Source: FEN-1191 sp036490715 (GTDB taxonomy: Bacteria > Pseudomonadota > Gammaproteobacteria > Steroidobacterales > Steroidobacteraceae). Taken from it: a stretch of DNA of 64,000 nt. Below the pieces are notes generated by a model that saw only the letters and a program-made list of their open reading frames with translations, had not been told where the DNA came from and did not search any database. Shown piece after piece: positions 48,358-56,863 of the stretch. The stretch spans positions 1 through 64,000 of the forward strand of contig DASXDL010000037.1 in assembly GCA_036490715.1 (NCBI GenBank). The letters are read 5' to 3'. The position numbers and the translations under genes were made by a program. Position 1 is the first letter of the stretch, and each line of letters opens with the position of its first letter.

Positions 48358-51084
48358 GCCGGTGGTCTGTAGACCGCGCGCGATGCCGCTGACACTGGCC
48401 TGCAGCGCTTCGAACAATTCCCGGTTCTGGCGGCCACTGGCACGCCAGCGCTCCAGCAAATCCACCTGCATGAAGTGCATCGGGTCGATGTACGGATTAC
48501 GCACCATGATGCCCCGCTGCAGCGTGCGGTCGGAATCGAGCAAGGTGGTGCAATCCTTGATCTCCAGCACCAACGCGCAGGTGCGCTCGTACTCGGCGCA
48601 CAGCAGCGGCGCAAAATGCCGCAAGTGCGACGGCGCCAGCCGGTCATAATGGCTGGCGACGCTGAAGCAGGCCCGCGCCAGCATCGCCTCGATGTCATCG
48701 ATCAGGTTGTGGAAAAACGGCCAGCCCCGGTAACACAGCCGTAACAGTTCGATACTGCGCTCGGCCCGGGCGAATTCCAGTCCGCTGCCGGCTCCGTACC
48801 AGGCCGGCAGCATGTGCCGCGACTGCGACCAGGCCAGCACCCACAGCGGTGGCGCGATGGTGTCGATCCCGCTGCGCTCGGCCGGCTGCACCGGACGGGT
48901 GCCGATCTGCATGCGCTCGATGACATCGATCGGCGTCACCGCGCGGAAGAAATCCAGGAACTGCGGCTCCTCGTACACCAGAGTCCGCCACACCTGCGCG
49001 CTGCGGTCGGACACCAGGCCGACGCATTCGGCCAGCGCCGCGCTCTCGCGCACGGCGATGCCGCGCCGGACCGCCAGCGTCGCCAGCGCCAGCGTGCTGA
49101 AGGCTCGCTCGAGCGTGCGCATCGCGTTGGGCCGCAGCCCGTAGTTCTGGCTGATGCTCTCGCCCTGCTCGGTGAAGTGCAGCACGCCGTTGATCGACTC
49201 GGCCGGCGCCGCGCGCAGCAATGCATCGATGCGCCCGCCACCGCGCGCAATGCTGCCGCCCCGGCTGTAGAACAGCACGTGCTGCTTGCTAGCTCGCTTC
49301 AGGGCCTCAGTCAAATGGCGCTCGGCGTGGTAGGCCGCCAGCCGCGAAGCCACCATGCCGCTCTCCTGGTTGCTGCCGGAGAAACCGATCAACACCGTCT
49401 GCAGCCGGCCGCGCGCCTCCAGGTGGCGCCGATAGGCGCCGTCCTCCAGCAGCTCGCCGATGACCGCCCCGCAGCGCTCCAGCGTCTCAACCCGGTCGAA
49501 CTGCGGCGCGATGTCGAGGGCCACCTCGCCCTTGCTCTTGTCGTAGGCCCCGGCCCAGCGCGCCAGTACCAGCGGCGCCAGCACGTCGTCCGGCTGCGCC
49601 GCGCCACTCACTATATAGAGTCCGATGGCCTGATCGCCGTAGCGATGGCGCGACTGGGTGATGGCATCGAATACCGCCAGGGCGCGCTTCGCCAGGGCAT
49701 CGAAGCTGCCGCTCGGCCCGGTATCGCGCTCGAGCACTTCGATCAGGCGCGCGTGCCGCTCGGCCGGAGCGCGCCGGCTCCAGTCCGGATCGTCCAGGCC
49801 CTGCGACAGCACCTCGTGGTGCATCGAGGCGTGGGCGCGCACGTCCAGTGTCGCCAGGTGAAAGCCGAAGGTATCGATCCGGTACAGCAGCCGGCGCACC
49901 TGGAAATAGCCGGCGTGAACCCCGCGGTTTTCCAGCAGGCTCTGCGCAATCAGTTCGATGTCGGCACGAAACTGCGCCGGGTGCTGATAGCCGTTGGAAC
50001 GACCATCGTAGGTGACGTGCAGCCGCTCGGCGATCTGCCCGAGGAATACCCGGTACGGCATGCGGTCGTGGCGCGCGGGGGTGATCGACTGCGCGCCGGG
50101 CAGCAGCGTGCGGTATTCCTCCACCCGTCGCTGTACCGCGTTCGAAATGCCGATGCGGCTGGCGCTTTGCGACAGGGTCTGCGACAGCTTCAGGCACTCG
50201 TCATAGTAGGTGTTGATGATCACCTGCTGGGCTCGGGCCAGCGTGTCGCGGATACTCTTGGCGTGCACGTCGGCGGAGGTTTCCATGTCGCCGCCGACCC
50301 AGGTGCCGAAGCGCACGATCACCGGCAGCTCGATCGACTCGGGCGCGGCGCCGTACAGCTTGCCGAGCGCGGCGGCGATCTCCTGGTAGAACGCCGGAAT
50401 GATGGTGTAGAGAATCTCCACCAGGTAGAAGATCGCGTGCTCGCGCTCGTCGGCCACCGTCAGGCGGTCGCGCGGGTGCTCCTCGGTCTGCCAGTCGGCG
50501 CTCACCTCGGCGCGGATACGCTGCAACAGCGAGCGCTGCTCGTTCGGCGGCAGCATCGCGTTGTCGCGGTTCAGCAGCAACGCCGCCGTGCGCTGCTGGC
50601 GCCGCAGGTTGGTGCGCCGGGTCGATTCCATCGGATGCGCCAGCAGCACCGGCTCGATCGACAGCTGCGCCAGCAGCGACTGCACCTCGGCCAGGCTCAG
50701 TCCCGACGCTTTCAGCTCAAACAGCGCATCCTCCACGCCGCCGGGCTGCGGCCGTTCGCTGTCCTGGTGAAAGTATTCGCGCCGGCGGCGGATTCGATGC
50801 ACCTTCTCCGCCACGTTGACCAGCTGGAACCAGGATGAGAACGCCCGCACCAGCTCGCGCGCGACGCGCGGCGGTCGGGCGCGCACCCGCACGGCGAGCG
50901 CATCGGCCGCGCCGGCAACCCCTTCGCGCCACTGGATGGCCGTCAGACGGTCCTGCTCCACCAGCTGCCACAGCTCCGCCCCTCCCTGTTCGCGCAGCAC
51001 CTCGTCCATCAGCTGTGACAGCGCGCGGATGTCCTCGCGCAGCGGGTGGTGACGCGTCGGAAACGGAATGTCCTGGTGGTTCAT
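48355..51084 (-). CDS. Phosphoenolpyruvate carboxylase homologue with substituted catalytic residues
   Basis: A 909-residue protein of full PEPC length and fold, alignable throughout. It keeps the catalytic His in LLAHPMESTRRTNL (His150), RGGSIARGGGR (608-618) and LHFTEQGESISQNYG. But several invariant elements differ: GGDRDGNP is GGDMETSA (264-271); the YSDSxKDAG loop is FSGSNQESG (568-576), so the metal-ligand Asp is Gly and the Lys is Gln; FHGRGG is FYSRGG (605-610), so the second essential His is Tyr; and the other metal-ligand Glu is probably Asp530. The residue roles are from E. coli PEPC, from memory. The frame is intact, so this is not a decaying pseudogene. Activity as a carboxylase is doubtful. 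Confidence 0.85.
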   Translation of the reverse strand: MNHQDIPFPTRHHPLREDIRALSQLMDEVLREQGGAELWQLVEQDRLTAIQWREGVAGAADALAVRVRARPPRVARELVRAFSSWFQLVNVAEKVHRIRRRREYFHQDSERPQPGGVEDALFELKASGLSLAEVQSLLAQLSIEPVLLAHPMESTRRTNLRRQQRTAALLLNRDNAMLPPNEQRSLLQRIRAEVSADWQTEEHPRDRLTVADEREHAIFYLVEILYTIIPAFYQEIAAALGKLYGAAPESIELPVIVRFGTWVGGDMETSADVHAKSIRDTLARAQQVIINTYYDECLKLSQTLSQSASRIGISNAVQRRVEEYRTLLPGAQSITPARHDRMPYRVFLGQIAERLHVTYDGRSNGYQHPAQFRADIELIAQSLLENRGVHAGYFQVRRLLYRIDTFGFHLATLDVRAHASMHHEVLSQGLDDPDWSRRAPAERHARLIEVLERDTGPSGSFDALAKRALAVFDAITQSRHRYGDQAIGLYIVSGAAQPDDVLAPLVLARWAGAYDKSKGEVALDIAPQFDRVETLERCGAVIGELLEDGAYRRHLEARGRLQTVLIGFSGSNQESGMVASRLAAYHAERHLTEALKRASKQHVLFYSRGGSIARGGGRIDALLRAAPAESINGVLHFTEQGESISQNYGLRPNAMRTLERAFSTLALATLAVRRGIAVRESAALAECVGLVSDRSAQVWRTLVYEEPQFLDFFRAVTPIDVIERMQIGTRPVQPAERSGIDTIAPPLWVLAWSQSRHMLPAWYGAGSGLEFARAERSIELLRLCYRGWPFFHNLIDDIEAMLARACFSVASHYDRLAPSHLRHFAPLLCAEYERTCALVLEIKDCTTLLDSDRTLQRGIMVRNPYIDPMHFMQVDLLERWRASGRQNRELFEALQASVSGIARGLQTTG

Positions 51085-51153
51085 GGGGGCCGGGATTCTA
51101 CCTGAGCCCTTGGCTGGAATCGGCCCGGCCGACGTGCGGCGATTCACTGGAGT

Positions 51154-51166
51154 TTTATTATATCTA
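51154..51166 (-). promoter_or_regulatory. 13-bp motif upstream of the PEPC-like gene, shared with cysI
   Basis: On the minus strand TAGATATAATAAA, 70 nt upstream of the proposed start. It includes TATAAT, a consensus -10 box, and is the only AT-rich block in the 101-nt gap. It matches the motif before cysI at nearly the same distance from the start (79 nt). Confidence 0.45.
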
Positions 51167-51185
51167 TCAACAGGTTAGTTGCACT

Positions 51186-53165
51186 TTAGCCCGCCAGCAG
51201 CACCGCCTCGGCGTGCTCCAGCGCCTCCGGCACGCCGTAGATCACCACCACATCGCCCTCGCGCAGCTCGGTGTCCCCGCCCGGCTCACGCCCGGTGATC
51301 CCTTGACGACGGATCGCCGTGAAGGCGACCTCGGCACCGCGGGCGCGCACCTCATCTAGGCGCCGGCCGACCGCCCAGCCGCCGCGCGGCAGCACCACCG
51401 TGCGCAACTGATCTTCGTGCTCATCGCCATGGCGCTCTCGCACCAGCACGCCGGCTGTGCGTGTGCGCAGCGTGGCGTAGCGCTGCGTGCGCAGCGTATC
51501 GATCACGCGCGCGACCTGCGATTCCGGCAACTGCAGCAGCGTCAGCGCCTGCGACACCAGCGTCAGGCTGGCCTCGAAGGTTTCCGGAACCACTTCGGTG
51601 GCGCCCGCGGCCGATAGCTCCGCCAGGCGTACATCATCGGCGGTACGCACCAGCACCGGCACGTCGCTGCGCAGGCGGCGCACCGCACGCACTACGTGCA
51701 GTGCCACCTCCGGGTCAGCGAAGGTGATGATGACCACGGTGGCGTGATCGAGCCCCAGATTGCGCAGCAGTTCCTCGTCGGCGCAGTCACCCCAGACCGC
51801 CGGCACTCCGGCCTGGCGCGCAATCCGCACCTCCTCCGGATTCAGATCGACCGCCAGGTATTCGAACCCCTGCGACTCCAGCACCCGCGCCAGGTGTCCG
51901 CCGACGCGGCCGAAGCCGCACACGATCACGTGATCGCGCCGTGCCAGCTCGGTGTTGGCCGCCTGTTCACGCTCGATCGCGGTGGTCGGCGGACCGGCTT
52001 CGCGCAGCAGTAGACGCGCGATGCGCTTGTTGTAGCGGATGATCACCGGGCTGACGATCATGCCGAGCACCACCACCGCCAGCAGCAGTTGCGTGGGCCG
52101 CGCCGGCATCAGATTCGGTTCGCGCGCCAGCAGTGAGATCAGCGCGACGCCGAACTCGCCGCCGCCGGCCAGCACCAGACCGGTGCGCAGCGCCTTGAAG
52201 CGCTTGGCGCCGAACGCCAGCGTGATCAGCGCCGACAGCAGCGCCTTGCTCAGCACCATCAGCAGCAGTAGCGCCACGATGCGCGGGAAGTCACTGAACA
52301 GCACCCGCAGATCGAGCAGCATGCCGACCGTGATGAAGAACAGTCCCAGCAGCAGCTCGCGGAACGGACGAATGACCGCATCGATCTGATGGCGGTACTC
52401 GCTCTCGGCCAGCAGCATGCCCGCCAGGAATGCCCCCAACGCCATCGACAGGCCCATGCGCTGCGTCGCCCAAGCCGCGGTCAGCACGATCAGCAGCGCG
52501 GTGAGCGTGAACAGTTCACGCATGCGGCTGTGGGCGATGACGTACAGCACCGGCCGCAGCAGCCAGCGTCCGATCACCAGCACCGCCGCCAATGCCAGCA
52601 GTCCCAGCGCCACCAGCCGCAGCGCCAGCGTCGCGCCCGACTCGGTCTGGCCCTGGGTCTGTACCGTCGCCAGCGCCAGCAGTGGTACGAATGCCAGGTC
52701 CTGAAACAGCAATACCGCGAACGCCAGCCGGCCGTGCGTGCGGTTGATCTCGTCCTGGTCGCTGAGCTGCTGCAGCACGATGGCGGTCGAGCACATTGCC
52801 AGACCACCGCCGACCACGATCGCGCTGGGCCACGCCACGCCGATGCCATGGATGGCAAGCGCCCCGGCGCTGCCGACCACCAGCGTCTGCGCCGATCCGA
52901 GTCCGAACACCTCGCGCCGCATCGCCACCATGCGCGGAAACGAGAACTCCAGGCCGAGCGTGAACAGCAGGAACACCACGCCGATCTCGGCGATTTCCTG
53001 CGTCTGGGCATTGTTCGGTAGCACGTCGAATGCCGACGGGCCGATGACGATGCCGACCACGAGATAGCCGAGAATGACCGGCATGCCGATGCGGCGTGCC
53101 AGCGCCAGCACCAGCACCGAAGCGAGCAGGAGTATCAGGACCTGACTGAGCGACTGTACCGGCAC
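51186..53165 (-). CDS. Kef-type monovalent cation:proton antiporter (CPA2) with RCK domains
   Basis: A 659-residue membrane protein. Residues 1-390 hold about twelve membrane segments including GYLVVGIVIGPSAF, FLLFTLGLEFSF and ALGAFLAGMLLAESEYRHQI. A TrkA-N domain follows with the Rossmann loop VIVCGFGRVGGHLARVLE, then a TrkA-C domain ending GDVVVIYGVPEALEHAE. The architecture is KefB/KefC/YbaL. Family members exchange K+ or Na+ for protons, in some cases under glutathione-adduct control; no KefF or KefG partner is adjacent. It starts 25 nt after the last gene of the Exb operon. Confidence 0.9.
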   Translation of the reverse strand: MPVQSLSQVLILLLASVLVLALARRIGMPVILGYLVVGIVIGPSAFDVLPNNAQTQEIAEIGVVFLLFTLGLEFSFPRMVAMRREVFGLGSAQTLVVGSAGALAIHGIGVAWPSAIVVGGGLAMCSTAIVLQQLSDQDEINRTHGRLAFAVLLFQDLAFVPLLALATVQTQGQTESGATLALRLVALGLLALAAVLVIGRWLLRPVLYVIAHSRMRELFTLTALLIVLTAAWATQRMGLSMALGAFLAGMLLAESEYRHQIDAVIRPFRELLLGLFFITVGMLLDLRVLFSDFPRIVALLLLMVLSKALLSALITLAFGAKRFKALRTGLVLAGGGEFGVALISLLAREPNLMPARPTQLLLAVVVLGMIVSPVIIRYNKRIARLLLREAGPPTTAIEREQAANTELARRDHVIVCGFGRVGGHLARVLESQGFEYLAVDLNPEEVRIARQAGVPAVWGDCADEELLRNLGLDHATVVIITFADPEVALHVVRAVRRLRSDVPVLVRTADDVRLAELSAAGATEVVPETFEASLTLVSQALTLLQLPESQVARVIDTLRTQRYATLRTRTAGVLVRERHGDEHEDQLRTVVLPRGGWAVGRRLDEVRARGAEVAFTAIRRQGITGREPGGDTELREGDVVVIYGVPEALEHAEAVLLAG

Positions 53166-53190
53166 ACCGTGACGTTACGGTGCGCGCGCG

Positions 53191-53550
53191 TCACTTGTCC
53201 ATGGCCACCGTGGCATCGTAGCGATCGAAGGAATGGATTGCGCGCCGGTAGGCGTTGAACACCAGAGCCTGGGCGGCGGTATCGGCGCGCGGCGACAGCA
53301 GCATGCGCAACACGACATCATCAGCGGGCCGCGTCTGATCGTCAGCCAGCAGTTGCTCGATGAAGCCCGCCAGCCGGCACACGATCTCGTTGACGAACCG
53401 CAGCCGCGCGCCATCGTGCACCTGATCGGCGCCGGCCCCGTAGGTACTGCGGGCCTCGGCGGTCAGCTCATGCAGAAATACCGCCAGCAGGCGCGCCTGG
53501 TCGATCGGCTGCACCTCGCTGAAGTAGTCGATCTCGGATTGCAGGTTCAT
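53191..53550 (-). CDS. Small cytoplasmic helical protein, last gene of the Exb/AgmX operon
   Basis: A 119-residue protein that I do not recognise. It reads MNLQSEIDYFSEVQPIDQAR and is mostly amphipathic helix, with no signal peptide, membrane segment or cysteine pair. A single Cys is in EIVCRLAGFIEQ. Its ATG overlaps the AgmX/TonB-like stop by four bases, so its translation is coupled to that of the machine and a role with it is likely. A longer in-frame reading to 53688 would lie inside the upstream gene. Confidence 0.7.
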   Translation of the reverse strand: MNLQSEIDYFSEVQPIDQARLLAVFLHELTAEARSTYGAGADQVHDGARLRFVNEIVCRLAGFIEQLLADDQTRPADDVVLRMLLSPRADTAAQALVFNAYRRAIHSFDRYDATVAMDK

Positions 53551-54458
53551 GTGGTTGGCACGAATTCGATCGGCTTGGTGGTGGTGATGCTCGCCACGTC
53601 CTTGGCCTCGAACCGAAACAGCTTCACCCGCGCCACGATCTTGCTCTCGAGGTCGGGATTCTTGAGCTCGCTCGACACGACGTGGCACTCGGTGACTTCG
53701 CCGGAGGGCGCGATGGTGAACTCGAGCACCAGTTTGCCCTGCAGATCCGGAATGTCGCGCAGCGCGCGCCCGTAGAGCGCATAGATCGCGCCCTTGTTGC
53801 GGTCGAACACCAGCGCGATCTCTTCCTGGGTGCGCGACGGTTTGCCACTGCCGCCCTTGGAGACGCTGTTGCCGCCACCCGCCGCGACGATGCGCGAGCT
53901 CACCGCCGTGGTGTCGTGCCCGCTGAGCGAGCCGGCACCCGTGCCAAAGCCGCGACTGGCATTAGCGGTGGTGATCCCAGCCGACGTGCCGCCGATCTTG
54001 GATGCAATCAGTGAGCGCTCGGCATGGCTGTCCTGTCCAACCGCGCCCTGCAGATTCTTGGTTTGGCCGAGCTGGGTCAAATCGACGTTCTGGCGCAGAT
54101 CCGCCAGTTCGTCCTGGAACTTGAGCAGTCCGGAATTCTGCGCCTTCTTGCGCGCCTCGGCGGTCTTGTCCACCGGCTTGGGTACCGGAACCGGCTTGGT
54201 CTCAGGCTTCGGCTTGGGCTGCTCGACCACCGGCGGCGGGGGCGGCTTGGGCTTTTCCTCGACCATCAGCCGCGCCAGGCGCTCGGGCACCACCTCGGGC
54301 GCCTCGGCCAGGTTGGGCAGATGAATGAATGGCATCACGACGCCGAACAGCAGCAATAGCAGCAGTCCGATCGACAGCAGCTTGCGCAGGCGCTTCTGAT
54401 CCTGCGGATCGACCTCCCAGGGCAGGTCGTAGCTACGGTAGAACTGAGTGAACTGCAT
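53547..54458 (-). CDS. TonB-like energy transducer with AgmX/PglI C-terminal domain
   Basis: A 303-residue inner-membrane protein. After a short cytoplasmic part it has one membrane helix (LLSIGLLLLLLFGVVMPFIH), then a Pro/Lys-rich periplasm-spanning stretch (EEKPKPPPPPVVEQPKPKPE), a helical and Gly/Ser-rich part, and a C-terminal domain from IALVFDRNKGAIYALYGRAL to KPIEFVPTT that matches the AgmX/PglI family first seen in Myxococcus gliding proteins. It should link the ExbB/ExbD proton channel to periplasmic or outer-membrane partners. It is 15 nt downstream of the second exbD gene. Confidence 0.88.
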   Translation of the reverse strand: MQFTQFYRSYDLPWEVDPQDQKRLRKLLSIGLLLLLLFGVVMPFIHLPNLAEAPEVVPERLARLMVEEKPKPPPPPVVEQPKPKPETKPVPVPKPVDKTAEARKKAQNSGLLKFQDELADLRQNVDLTQLGQTKNLQGAVGQDSHAERSLIASKIGGTSAGITTANASRGFGTGAGSLSGHDTTAVSSRIVAAGGGNSVSKGGSGKPSRTQEEIALVFDRNKGAIYALYGRALRDIPDLQGKLVLEFTIAPSGEVTECHVVSSELKNPDLESKIVARVKLFRFEAKDVASITTTKPIEFVPTT

Positions 54459-54473
54459 GACTCGCTATTCGCC

Positions 54474-54998
54474 TCAGGAAATGCGCACGCTGCCCGGAGG
54501 CACCGGCTTGTCCTTCTGCAGGACTGCAAGCGAGATGCGGCCGTAGTCCGCATCGGTGCAAGTACGCATGACCTTTTTAAGCACGTCGTACGGCAGTGAC
54601 TTGTCCCCCATGACGGTGATCTCGCGCGCCGCCAAGTCCTGCTCGCTCACCTGCTGCCCGACCAGCGTCGGGCGCTTCAGCGCGTCGCGCAGCGGCTCGA
54701 TGATGTCGCCGTTGGTGGCGTGGATCTCGGCCACGGTCGCGATCGGTTCGCCCTGGACGAAAAGTTCGTCCTTGGTCAGCATCACAACCACGGTCTGACG
54801 CGGCTGCTGCTCGGCGATCGACTGCGGGATCTCGATTGCCTTGGTGTTCTGTAGCACCTCGACGTTGGTCGAATACACCAGCAGGAACGACACCATCACG
54901 CTGAGGATGTCGATCATCGGAATGAGATTGAGTTCGGCGTCGGCACGATGACGCAGCTGATGCTGCATCATGCGCCGCGCACGGCTCGACATGCTCAT
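54474..54998 (-). CDS. ExbD/TolR-family protein (second copy)
   Basis: A 174-residue ExbD/TolR protein with one N-terminal membrane helix, LNLIPMIDILSVMVSFLLVY, that holds the proton-path Asp in PMIDIL. A periplasmic domain follows with VTVMGDKSLPYDVLKKVMRT in the expected position (read as ITVMGDKSLPYDVLKKVM). It is distinct in sequence from the first copy, so the pair may form a heteromeric stator like AglQ/AglS. Its start overlaps the first exbD stop by four bases. Confidence 0.92.
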   Translation of the reverse strand: MSMSSRARRMMQHQLRHRADAELNLIPMIDILSVMVSFLLVYSTNVEVLQNTKAIEIPQSIAEQQPRQTVVVMLTKDELFVQGEPIATVAEIHATNGDIIEPLRDALKRPTLVGQQVSEQDLAAREITVMGDKSLPYDVLKKVMRTCTDADYGRISLAVLQKDKPVPPGSVRIS

Positions 54999-55537
54999 GG
55001 TTTGGCTCCGGCGACGGGCGGCGCGGCGGTCGCGGCTACGACTGGGGCATCGCCGATCGAAATGTCCGGGAACAGCTCGTACTGCACGACGTTGAGGCCG
55101 GCGTTGACCTCAAGCACACGCACTCGATCCATGGTCTGCACCACGGTGTCGTAGGGCGTATCGGGTTCGAGCAGAATGGTGGCATCGGTCTTGTCCGGGA
55201 ACTTGGCCTTCACCAGCTTCAGATAATCCGACAGGCCGTCGTAATCGTAGCCACCCTCCTTGTTGGGAAACGCCGCCAATGGGCCGGAGTTGCGATCACC
55301 GACCTGCAAGGTGTCCTTGCGCACGGTGACTTCGAGCTGTAATCCGGGCGGCGGCTCCTTGTACTCGGCATTTGACGGCGGCAGCTTCAGCTCCAGGATC
55401 ACCGTGCGGGAAAACACCGCGGTCATCAGCAGAAAGGTCACCAGCACGGTGAAGATGTCGATCATCGACACCAGCATCAGCTCGGACGGCTTGCGCTGGT
55501 GGCGCAGAATCCGGCGGACTGCGTGAGAGCGGCGCAT
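54995..55537 (-). CDS. ExbD/TolR-family protein (first copy)
   Basis: A 180-residue ExbD/TolR protein. The membrane helix is LMLVSMIDIFTVLVTFLLMT with the proton-path Asp in MIDIF. The periplasmic domain is longer than usual, with an extra segment around PGLQLEVTVRKDTLQVGDRN, and keeps TILLEPDTPYDTVVQTMDRV. The C-terminus is Ala/Pro rich (VVAATAAPPVAGAKP). It is 33 nt downstream of the exbB gene and overlaps the second exbD gene. Confidence 0.92.
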   Translation of the reverse strand: MRRSHAVRRILRHQRKPSELMLVSMIDIFTVLVTFLLMTAVFSRTVILELKLPPSNAEYKEPPPGLQLEVTVRKDTLQVGDRNSGPLAAFPNKEGGYDYDGLSDYLKLVKAKFPDKTDATILLEPDTPYDTVVQTMDRVRVLEVNAGLNVVQYELFPDISIGDAPVVAATAAPPVAGAKP

Positions 55538-55570
55538 GGCTTAGGTAACTGCGAACTGTCGCCCGCGGTC

Positions 55571-56233
55571 CTAGGCCGCCGCCGCCGGCTGCTGCGGCTG
55601 CGGGGATCGCTCGGTGACGGCATTTAGAAACTTGACCGAGGCCATTTCCAGGCTGTCGATCAGCTCGGTGGTCTTGGTCTGCAGCACCGCGTGAATCAGC
55701 AGCAGCGGCACGGCCGTCAGAAGACCGAAGGCGGTGCAATTCATCGCCACCGAGATGCTGGCTGACAGCAGGTTGGCCTTTTCCGCCGGGTTGACCGTGG
55801 CCACGGCAGCAAACGCGTTGATCAGCCCGAACACGGTACCGAGCAGGCCCAGCAACGTGGCGATGTTGGCGAAGGTCGCGATGTAGTGCGTGCGCTTCTC
55901 CAGCCGCGGCATGACATCCATCAGGCTCTCTTCCATCGCCTTCTCGATGTCCTCGCGCCGACGCGCCGTGGCAATGCGTGCCAGGCCGTAGCTCAGGATC
56001 TGGCCGATCACCGCATTCGAGCGCGATGTCAGCTGCACCGCCTGGCGAAAATTGCCCTGCGCGAGCAGCGGCGAGATCTCGTTCCAGAGCGTGCGATTGC
56101 TGACGGCCGTGATCGTCAGGTAGATCCAGCGCTCGATGGCGATGGCCAGGCCGACCACCAGCACCGCGGCGATCGGGTACATCATCTCGCCGCCGCCCTG
56201 GAAGAATCTGACTATGTGACTGAAGATACTCAT
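55571..56233 (-). CDS. ExbB/TolQ/MotA-family proton-channel protein
   Basis: A 220-residue membrane protein with three helices: MYPIAAVLVVGLAIAIERW at the N-terminus and two more around ATFANIATLLGLLGTVFGLI and MNCTAFGLLTAVPLLLIH. The GLLGTVFGLI and AxGLLTAVP patterns are the conserved pore helices of ExbB/TolQ, including the Thr residues. With the ExbD proteins it should form a proton-driven stator. GGGAG precedes the start. It lies 81 nt downstream of the small exported-protein gene, the only larger gap in the operon. Confidence 0.94.
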   Translation of the reverse strand: MSIFSHIVRFFQGGGEMMYPIAAVLVVGLAIAIERWIYLTITAVSNRTLWNEISPLLAQGNFRQAVQLTSRSNAVIGQILSYGLARIATARRREDIEKAMEESLMDVMPRLEKRTHYIATFANIATLLGLLGTVFGLINAFAAVATVNPAEKANLLSASISVAMNCTAFGLLTAVPLLLIHAVLQTKTTELIDSLEMASVKFLNAVTERSPQPQQPAAAA

Positions 56234-56314
56234 CGTGCTGACTCCCGTGTCATGCCGCTATGGTCCGATTCGAGACCAACAAACTAAGGTGACGTAAACG
56301 TTCGATTCCGCGAC

Positions 56315-56863
56315 CTACTTCTCATCCTTCGATTCAGGGTGGGGACTGGCCGCCCCAGGCTCGGCCTGCAGGGCCGCGTAATAGCGGTTTTGCCGCCGGA
56401 ATACATCGCGATCCACCGGCGTCAGGGCCTCATCGAGCAGGCTGTTGAGCGGTCGGCCGTTGAAATCGCCGGGATCCGCGCGTCGCCAGGGCACCACGTA
56501 CATAACCTTGGGCAGCTCACGGTTGCCGCTGATCTCGGTGGTGTCCAGCTGGATGCGGTCGCTGGTCTTGCCCGTCTTGGCGCCCAGAGCCTTGGGTTCG
56601 GCGGCGCTGCCGGACGCAGGCGGCGCCGGGGCGGACGCGGGCGCGGCCGGCGGGGCTGCAGTCCGGGATCGATCGTGGGGCCCGGGCGCTTTGGCGGGCG
56701 CCGCTGCGGCCGCCGGCGCCTGATCGGCACTGTTGCCGGGGCGCGCGGTCGGCGCGGCGGCGCTCGACGTCTGCACGCCGGGCTCCAGGTCCTGCTGCGC
56801 GCGGGCAGCACCGGCCGCCAGCAGCGTCCCCAGGCTCAACAAGGCAATGGCAAGTGACTTCAT
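56315..56863 (-). CDS. Exported Ala/Pro-rich protein with conserved-looking C-terminal block
   Basis: A 182-residue protein with a signal peptide (MKSLAIALLSLGTLLAAGAA), then about 75 residues of Ala/Pro-rich, probably disordered linker, and a distinct C-terminal block from RIQLDTTEISGNRELPKVMY (including VMYVVPWRRADPGDFNGRPL) to the end. I know no named family. It could sit between the inner-membrane stator and outer envelope. Its ATG overlaps the stop of the 1146-residue TPR gene by four bases, so expression is coupled. The low-complexity linker has the same base bias as its neighbours. Confidence 0.75.
   Translation of the reverse strand: MKSLAIALLSLGTLLAAGAARAQQDLEPGVQTSSAAAPTARPGNSADQAPAAAAAPAKAPGPHDRSRTAAPPAAPASAPAPPASGSAAEPKALGAKTGKTSDRIQLDTTEISGNRELPKVMYVVPWRRADPGDFNGRPLNSLLDEALTPVDRDVFRRQNRYYAALQAEPGAASPHPESKDEK

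Noticed and set aside
46833..50838. Long plus-strand open frames of 486 and 674 codons opposite cysI and the PEPC-like gene
   Set aside because: High-GC codon bias leaves antisense frames open; the minus-strand proteins match known families along their length, and the antisense readings are Arg/His/Gln-rich with no domain.
48355..51084. PEPC-like gene as a pseudogene
   Set aside because: The frame is intact over 909 codons with normal codon use and conserved non-catalytic segments, which argues for a maintained protein.
53547..56233. Ordinary TonB-ExbB-ExbD iron-uptake system
   Set aside because: There are two ExbD proteins, an AgmX/PglI rather than TonB C-terminal domain, and large TPR partners in the same operon; no receptor or iron gene is near.
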